A stretch of DNA of 64,000 nucleotides from Paraburkholderia sacchari. GTDB lineage: Bacteria > Pseudomonadota > Gammaproteobacteria > Burkholderiales > Burkholderiaceae. Shown piece by piece: positions 60,083-64,000 of this stretch. Position 1 is the first letter of the stretch; the number at the start of each line of letters is the position of its first letter. The translations under genes were made by a program, and so were the position numbers. The stretch spans positions 685,663 through 749,662 of the forward strand of contig NZ_JTDB02000002.1 in NCBI RefSeq assembly GCF_000785435.2, given 5' to 3'. The notes below the pieces were generated by a model. That model saw nothing but the letters and a program-made list of their open reading frames with translations. It was not told the DNA's origin and did not search any database.

Positions 60083-60122
60083 AGCCCGCTTGAAGCCCGC
60101 TTGAAGCCCGCTTGACGCCCGC
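60079..60122. repeat. 11-bp tandem repeat at the oxyR 3' end
   Basis: TTGAAGCCCGC at 60079-60089, 60090-60100 and 60101-60111, then the variant TTGACGCCCGC at 60112-60122. The oxyR stop codon (60080-60082) lies inside the first unit. Confidence 0.9.
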
Positions 60123-60222
60123 CTGACGTTTTATCGCCCCGCGCGTCAAATCCGCGTGGGGCATGCTCCCCTCCCAACTTCCCCCCGCATTATTTCTATC
60201 GTGCGACCCCAATAAGTCACGC

Positions 60223-60273
60223 CTATTCGATAGATTAAATAAATCAAATTTCAAATATCAATAGTGCTTGATA
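60223..60273 (+). promoter_or_regulatory. AT-rich segment with dyads upstream of the katA unit
   Basis: A markedly AT-rich stretch in a GC-rich neighbourhood. It contains CTAT-TCG-ATAG (60223-60233) and TATCAA-N6-TTGATA (60256-60273). It is the likely promoter/operator region of the small ORF and katA and the best place for OxyR binding, though no canonical four-part OxyR site is exact. Confidence 0.4.
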
Positions 60274-60316
60274 CAGTTCTTCACACCGACCCACTCAAGA
60301 CGAACTGGAGAAAGCG

Positions 60317-60439
60317 ATGCAAATCAACGTTCCGAACCCCGCCGCCGCAGCGGCTCAAGCGTCCGCCTCGGAGAGCGTTATCGCAGGCTTGCGTACTGTC
60401 GCGTTTTCGTTGCTCGTCGACCGGGCTCTCTCCGCCTGA
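60317..60439 (+). CDS. Small ORF between oxyR and katA (40 residues)
   Basis: An ATG preceded by GGAGAAAGCG (good Shine-Dalgarno and spacing) opens a 40-codon frame ending 30 bases before katA. The product starts MQINVPNPAAAAAQASASES and ends in a partly hydrophobic segment, VIAGLRTVAFSLLVDRALSA. I do not recognise it. The strong ribosome-binding site and the position within the katA leader suggest either a small protein or a regulatory leader ORF. No homology was checked. Confidence 0.55.
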   Translation: MQINVPNPAAAAAQASASESVIAGLRTVAFSLLVDRALSA

Positions 60440-60469
60440 CCGATTTCCCACCCTTATCAGGAGTTCAGA

Positions 60470-61927
60470 ATGACCGACCGTACCCTTACCTCAGCCGCGG
60501 GCGCACCCGTTGTCGACAATCAGAACTCGCTTACCGCTGGCCCGCGCGGCCCGGTGCTGTTGCAGGACGTATGGCTGATCGAAAAGCTCGCGCACTTCGA
60601 TCGCGAAGTGATTGCCGAGCGCCGCGTGCATGCCAAGGGTTCGGGCGCATTCGGCACGCTCAAGGTCACGCATGACATCTCGCGCTACACGAAAGCCAAA
60701 GTGTTTAGCGAAGTCGGCAAGGAAACGCCGCTTTTCATGCGCTTTTCGACGGTCGCGGGCGAGCGCGGCGCAGCCGATGCCGAACGCGACGTGCGCGGCT
60801 TCTCGATCAAGTTCTACACGGAAGAGGGCAATTGGGACGTCGTCGGCAATAACACGCCAGTGTTCTTCATTCGCGATCCGCTCAAGTTCCCGGATTTCAT
60901 CCACACGCAAAAGCGCGATCCGCGCACGAATCTGCGCAGCAACGTCGCGGCTTGGGACTTCTGGTCGCTCCATCCGGAATCGCTGCATCAGGTCACGATC
61001 CTCATGAGCGATCGCGGCATTCCGAAGAACTATCGGCAGCAGCATGGGTTCGGCTCGCACACGTTCTCGTTCATCAACGCGAACAACGAGCGCTTTTACG
61101 TGAAGTTCCACTTCAAGTCGGCGCAGGGCGTGGAGAACTACACCGACGCCGAAGCGGCGCAGGTGGTCGCGCAGGACCGCGAGTCGGCGCAGCGCGATCT
61201 GTACAACGAGATCGAGAAGGGCAATTTCCCGAAATGGCATTTCCGCATTCAGGTGATGCCCGAGGCCGATGCCGCCAAGGTGCCGTACAACCCGTTCGAC
61301 ATCACGAAGGTGTGGCCGCACAAGGATTACCCGTTGATCGAGGTGGGCACGATCGAGCTCAATCGCAATCCGGAGAACTACTTCGCCGATGTCGAGCAGG
61401 CCGCGTTCACGCCTGCCAACGTGGTGCCGGGCATCGGCTTCTCGCCGGACCGTCTGTTGCAGGGGCGTTTGTTCTCGTATGGCGACACGCAGCGTTATCG
61501 CCTCGGCGTCAATCATCACCAGATTCCGGTGAACGCGCCGCGCTGCCCGTTCCACTCGTTTCACCGTGACGGTGCGCTGCGCAGCGACGGCAATCTCGGC
61601 GGCACCGTGAACTACGAGCCGAGCCGCACGGGCGAATTCGCGCAGCGTCCGCAGGCCGGCGAGCCGGCGCTCGCGGCAGGCGCGGTCGATCACTACGATC
61701 ACCGCGAGGACGACGATTACTACAGCCAGCCAGGCGCGCTGTTCCGCCTGTTCGATGCGGGCCAGCGCGAACGGCTCTTCGGCAATATCGCGCGAGCCAT
61801 CGAGGGCGTGCCCGACGACATCGTGCAGCGGCAGATCGAGCATTTCCGCCGCGCCGATCCGGCGTACGCGCAAGGCGTGATCGCGGCGATTGCCACGCTC
61901 GCCGAGGCACGCAAGTCGGCGCGGTAA
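60470..61927 (+). CDS. katA: Monofunctional haem catalase
   Basis: Decomposes hydrogen peroxide in the cytosol. The 485-residue length fits small-subunit (clade 3) catalases. The catalytic histidine is H54 in [13 protein letters not shown], the distal asparagine is in [10 protein letters not shown] near 127, and the proximal haem tyrosine is in [14 protein letters not shown] near 337. FSINANN-like NADPH-site sequence is also present. AGGAG precedes the ATG at 60470. It follows oxyR and a 40-codon ORF, so peroxide induction through OxyR is likely. Confidence 0.96.
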   Translation: MTDRTLTSAAGAPVVDNQNSLTAGPRGPVLLQDVWLIEKLAHFDREVIAERRVHAKGSGAFGTLKVTHDISRYTKAKVFSEVGKETPLFMRFSTVAGERGAADAERDVRGFSIKFYTEEGNWDVVGNNTPVFFIRDPLKFPDFIHTQKRDPRTNLRSNVAAWDFWSLHPESLHQVTILMSDRGIPKNYRQQHGFGSHTFSFINANNERFYVKFHFKSAQGVENYTDAEAAQVVAQDRESAQRDLYNEIEKGNFPKWHFRIQVMPEADAAKVPYNPFDITKVWPHKDYPLIEVGTIELNRNPENYFADVEQAAFTPANVVPGIGFSPDRLLQGRLFSYGDTQRYRLGVNHHQIPVNAPRCPFHSFHRDGALRSDGNLGGTVNYEPSRTGEFAQRPQAGEPALAAGAVDHYDHREDDDYYSQPGALFRLFDAGQRERLFGNIARAIEGVPDDIVQRQIEHFRRADPAYAQGVIAAIATLAEARKSAR

Positions 61928-62009
61928 TCGCGATTCACAGAGAAGGGGCGCGGCGTTGCTTTGGGCGCGCGCCGCTGCCTGCAAGGCAAGACGTCACAGG
62001 AGCACGATC

Positions 62010-62195
62010 ATGACCAGGACGATGACGATGACACTCAAGACCATGGGCCCGGGCCGCGCAGCCGCAATGGCGCGCACGCGCGCCGAGGGCACGCAGGCGG
62101 TGCGCCGCGCGGTGGGCTTCGCGATCGTGGCGAGCGGCTTCGTGGCGCTCGCCTCGCAAGGGCTCGCGCATCTCACCCCTTTGATGGGCCACTGA
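62010..62195 (+). CDS. Small membrane protein downstream of katA (61 residues)
   Basis: An ATG 82 bases after the catalase stop with AGGAG seven bases upstream. The 61-residue product has a basic N-terminal half ([21 protein letters not shown]) and one hydrophobic helix ([20 protein letters not shown]). It therefore looks like a single-pass membrane protein, cytosolic side positive. I do not recognise a family. Probably cotranscribed with katA. Confidence 0.55.
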   Translation: MTRTMTMTLKTMGPGRAAAMARTRAEGTQAVRRAVGFAIVASGFVALASQGLAHLTPLMGH

Positions 62196-62318
62196 GCCTG
62201 AACCACCCAAGCTCGATGCTGGGCTGATTCCGGGCGCGATGCGGGGTTTGATGCGGGGATGGAAGCGGGTCCGCCGGCGTGGGGGACGATGGGCGGGCGG
62301 GGCAGCGCCGCTCTCGCC

Positions 62319-62324
62319 TACAAT
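62319..62324 (+). promoter_or_regulatory. Possible -10 box of ubiA
   Basis: TACAAT 29 bases before the ubiA start. The matching -35 region is not clear. Confidence 0.3.
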
Positions 62325-62352
62325 AGGCGGCATTGTTTTTCCCGTTCCCATC

Positions 62353-63219
62353 ATGTTCGCCCGACTCCCGCTCTATCTGCGGCTCGTCCGCATGGACAAG
62401 CCTGTCGGCAGCCTGCTGCTGCTGTGGCCGACGCTCAACGCGCTGTGGATCGCCTCGAATGGCCATCCGTCGCTCTCGCTGCTCGTGATTTTCACGGTGG
62501 GCACGGTGCTCATGCGCTCGGCGGGCTGCGCGATCAACGATTACGCCGACCGCGACTTCGACCGCCACGTGAAGCGCACGGCCGAGCGGCCCATCACCTC
62601 GGGCCGCATCCACGCATGGGAAGCGGTGGCGATTGCCGTCGTGCTCGCGTTCGTCTCGTTCCTGCTGATCCTCCCGCTCAATGCGCTCACCAAGCAGCTT
62701 TCGGTCGTGGCGCTGTTCGTGGCGGGGTCGTATCCGTTCACGAAGCGTTTTTTCGCGATTCCTCAGGCGTATCTGGGCATCGCGTTCGGCTTTGGCATTC
62801 CGATGGCGTTCGCCGCCATCCAGGATCAGGTGCCGATGCTCGCGTGGATCATGCTCGTCGCGAACGTGTTCTGGTCGGTGGCCTACGACACCGAATACGC
62901 GATGGTCGACCGCGACGACGACATCAAGATCGGCATCCGCACCTCGGCGCTCACGTTCGGCCGCTTCGACGTGCTCGCGGTCATGCTGTGCTATGCGGCC
63001 ACGCTCGGCATCTACGTGTGGGTGGGCGCGACGCTGCACTTCGGCGCGCTGTACTGGCTCGGCTGGGCGGCCGCCGCGGGCTGCGCGGTCTACCACTACA
63101 CGCTGATCAAGGACCGCGAGCGCATGCCGTGCTTCGCGGCGTTCCGCCATAACAACTGGCTGGGCGGCGCGCTTTTTGTGGGGATCGCGGCGCACTACGC
63201 TTTTGCGGGCGCGATGTAA
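62353..63219 (+). CDS. ubiA: 4-hydroxybenzoate octaprenyltransferase
   Basis: Inner-membrane enzyme that prenylates 4-hydroxybenzoate in ubiquinone synthesis. The 288-residue protein has about nine hydrophobic helices and both aspartate-rich motifs: [19 protein letters not shown] and [19 protein letters not shown]. The beginning [28 protein letters not shown] is characteristic. The ATG at 62353 gives the conserved start; the open frame extends upstream without conservation. proC converges from the other side across a shared terminator. Confidence 0.97.
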   Translation: MFARLPLYLRLVRMDKPVGSLLLLWPTLNALWIASNGHPSLSLLVIFTVGTVLMRSAGCAINDYADRDFDRHVKRTAERPITSGRIHAWEAVAIAVVLAFVSFLLILPLNALTKQLSVVALFVAGSYPFTKRFFAIPQAYLGIAFGFGIPMAFAAIQDQVPMLAWIMLVANVFWSVAYDTEYAMVDRDDDIKIGIRTSALTFGRFDVLAVMLCYAATLGIYVWVGATLHFGALYWLGWAAAAGCAVYHYTLIKDRERMPCFAAFRHNNWLGGALFVGIAAHYAFAGAM

Positions 63220-63248
63220 CCGATCGGGTTCCGCCCGGATCAGCCGTT

Positions 63249-63275
63249 AAAAAAGCGCCCGTAGGCGCTTTTTTT
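63249..63275. terminator. Bidirectional terminator between ubiA and proC
   Basis: AAAAAAGCGCC and GGCGCTTTTTTT form the stem around CGTA, with long A- and T-runs on the two sides. Confidence 0.9.
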
Positions 63276-63303
63276 ACATGCGTGGTCTGGCAGGCCTCGC
63301 GGA

Positions 63304-64000
63304 TTACTGCTTGCCGAACTCTTCGCCCATCTCTTTCGCCCGCGCGTCGGCGGCCAGCGCGCCGCGCACGATCGCATCCTTGATGGCCGACGCGTCGAAC
63401 GACGCGAGCGCCGCGGCGGTGGTGCCGCCCTTCGACGTCACGCGCTCGCGCAGCACGGCGGGCGGCTCGTCCGATTGCAAGGCGAGCTGCGCCGCGCCCG
63501 TGAAGGTGGCGATGGCGAGCGCGCGGCCTTGGCTCTCGTCCATGCCGAGTTCGCGGGCCGCGGCTTCGAGCGCTTCGATGAAATAGAACACATAGGCCGG
63601 GCCGCTGCCCGAAATGGCCGTGACGGCGTCGATCTTGCTTTCGTCGTCGAACCAGACGGTCTGGCTCACTGCGCCGAGCACGTTCGACGCCAGTTCGCGG
63701 CCTGCCGCGTCGACGCCGCTGCCCGCACAGAGGCCCGTCGCGCCCATGCCGATCAACGCGGGCGTGTTGGGCATCGTGCGCACGACGCGCGCGTGGCCGC
63801 CCAGCCAGCGCGAGAGATCTTCGATGCGGATGCCCGCCATGATGCTGATCACGACCTGATGCGCGCCCAGATGCGGCGCGAGCGATTGCGCCACGGCCTT
63901 GGCGATCTGCGGCTTCACCGCGAGCAGGACCGCGTCGTATTCGGCGAGCGCGGCGTCGGCGGCCGCGCCGGTGCGAATGCCGAACTGATCCGCGTTGCGC
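63304..64000 (-). CDS. proC: Pyrroline-5-carboxylate reductase, 5' end outside the window
   Basis: Last step of proline synthesis, reducing pyrroline-5-carboxylate with NAD(P)H. The visible 231 codons stay open to the window edge; the N-terminal dinucleotide fold is cut off. Recognisable are DAVLLAVKPQIAKAVA, the ARVVRTMPNTPALIGMGATGL motif, FDDESKIDAVTAISGSGPAYVFYFIEAL and the C-terminal VTSKGGTTAAALASF, all ProC signatures. The internal ATG at 63918 is not the start. Confidence 0.95.
   Translation of the reverse strand, partial: RNADQFGIRTGAAADAALAEYDAVLLAVKPQIAKAVAQSLAPHLGAHQVVISIMAGIRIEDLSRWLGGHARVVRTMPNTPALIGMGATGLCAGSGVDAAGRELASNVLGAVSQTVWFDDESKIDAVTAISGSGPAYVFYFIEALEAAARELGMDESQGRALAIATFTGAAQLALQSDEPPAVLRERVTSKGGTTAAALASFDASAIKDAIVRGALAADARAKEMGEEFGKQ

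Noticed and set aside
60230..60264. ATAG tetrads upstream of katA as a canonical OxyR site
   Set aside because: The tetrads do not keep the 7-base spacing of the four-part OxyR motif; only a general AT-rich dyad region is reported.

Overview
The window is a stretch of housekeeping chromosome from a high-GC betaproteobacterium. It is most likely a Burkholderiaceae member of the Burkholderia/Paraburkholderia type. The evidence is the gene content and order (queA-tgt-yajC-secD-secF, dusB-fis-purH-ruvCAB, pepP-ubiH, rplM-rpsI-erpA), the split transhydrogenase pntAA/pntAB/pntB, the strong GC third-position bias and the long antisense shadow frames. No insertion sequence, prophage, CRISPR array, rRNA or tRNA gene is visible.

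Layout. 1-12.5 kb: purB, a TPR-glycosyltransferase, a HypT-like LysR regulator, gdhA, the glutamate/aspartate transporter gltIJKL, a class II amidotransferase, pyrC and a DUF3025 gene. 12.5-21 kb: the RNase P RNA, an OsmC protein, a candidate small RNA, rplM-rpsI, erpA, anmK, a broken higA-like antitoxin, tyrS-dtd-phosphatase and a LivK-like binding protein. 21-31 kb, mostly minus strand: an MpaB-like protein, ruvB, ruvA, ruvC, purH, fis, dusB, ubiH and pepP. 31-42.5 kb: a GST, an orphan membrane-anchored GltB-like FMN protein, mnmA with a Nudix gene, the pnt operon, a WYL regulator, a VOC protein, a GT2 glycosyltransferase, rlmL and a higA gene with a higB relic. 42.6-56.4 kb, mostly minus strand: a membrane protein of the misnamed 'site-specific recombinase' family, a four-gene pqi lipid-transport cluster, yceI (plus), and the secF/secD/yajC/tgt/queA export and queuosine operon. 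56.6-64 kb: recG, oxyR, a small ORF, catalase, a second small ORF, ubiA and the start-less end of proC.

Functional links. gdhA and gltIJKL lie together, which suggests a glutamate-centred block. A perfect dyad of LysR-box geometry lies between the HypT-like regulator and gdhA. oxyR-katA is a peroxide-defence unit with two unannotated small reading frames around the catalase gene. purB, purH and pyrC are nucleotide-synthesis genes.

The least expected element is at 13733-13862. A near-consensus sigma70 promoter drives an approximately 95-nt three-hairpin transcript with a CU-rich, anti-Shine-Dalgarno-like loop and a U-tract terminator. This looks like a bona fide trans-acting small RNA. Everything here comes from reading the sequence; no database search was run.
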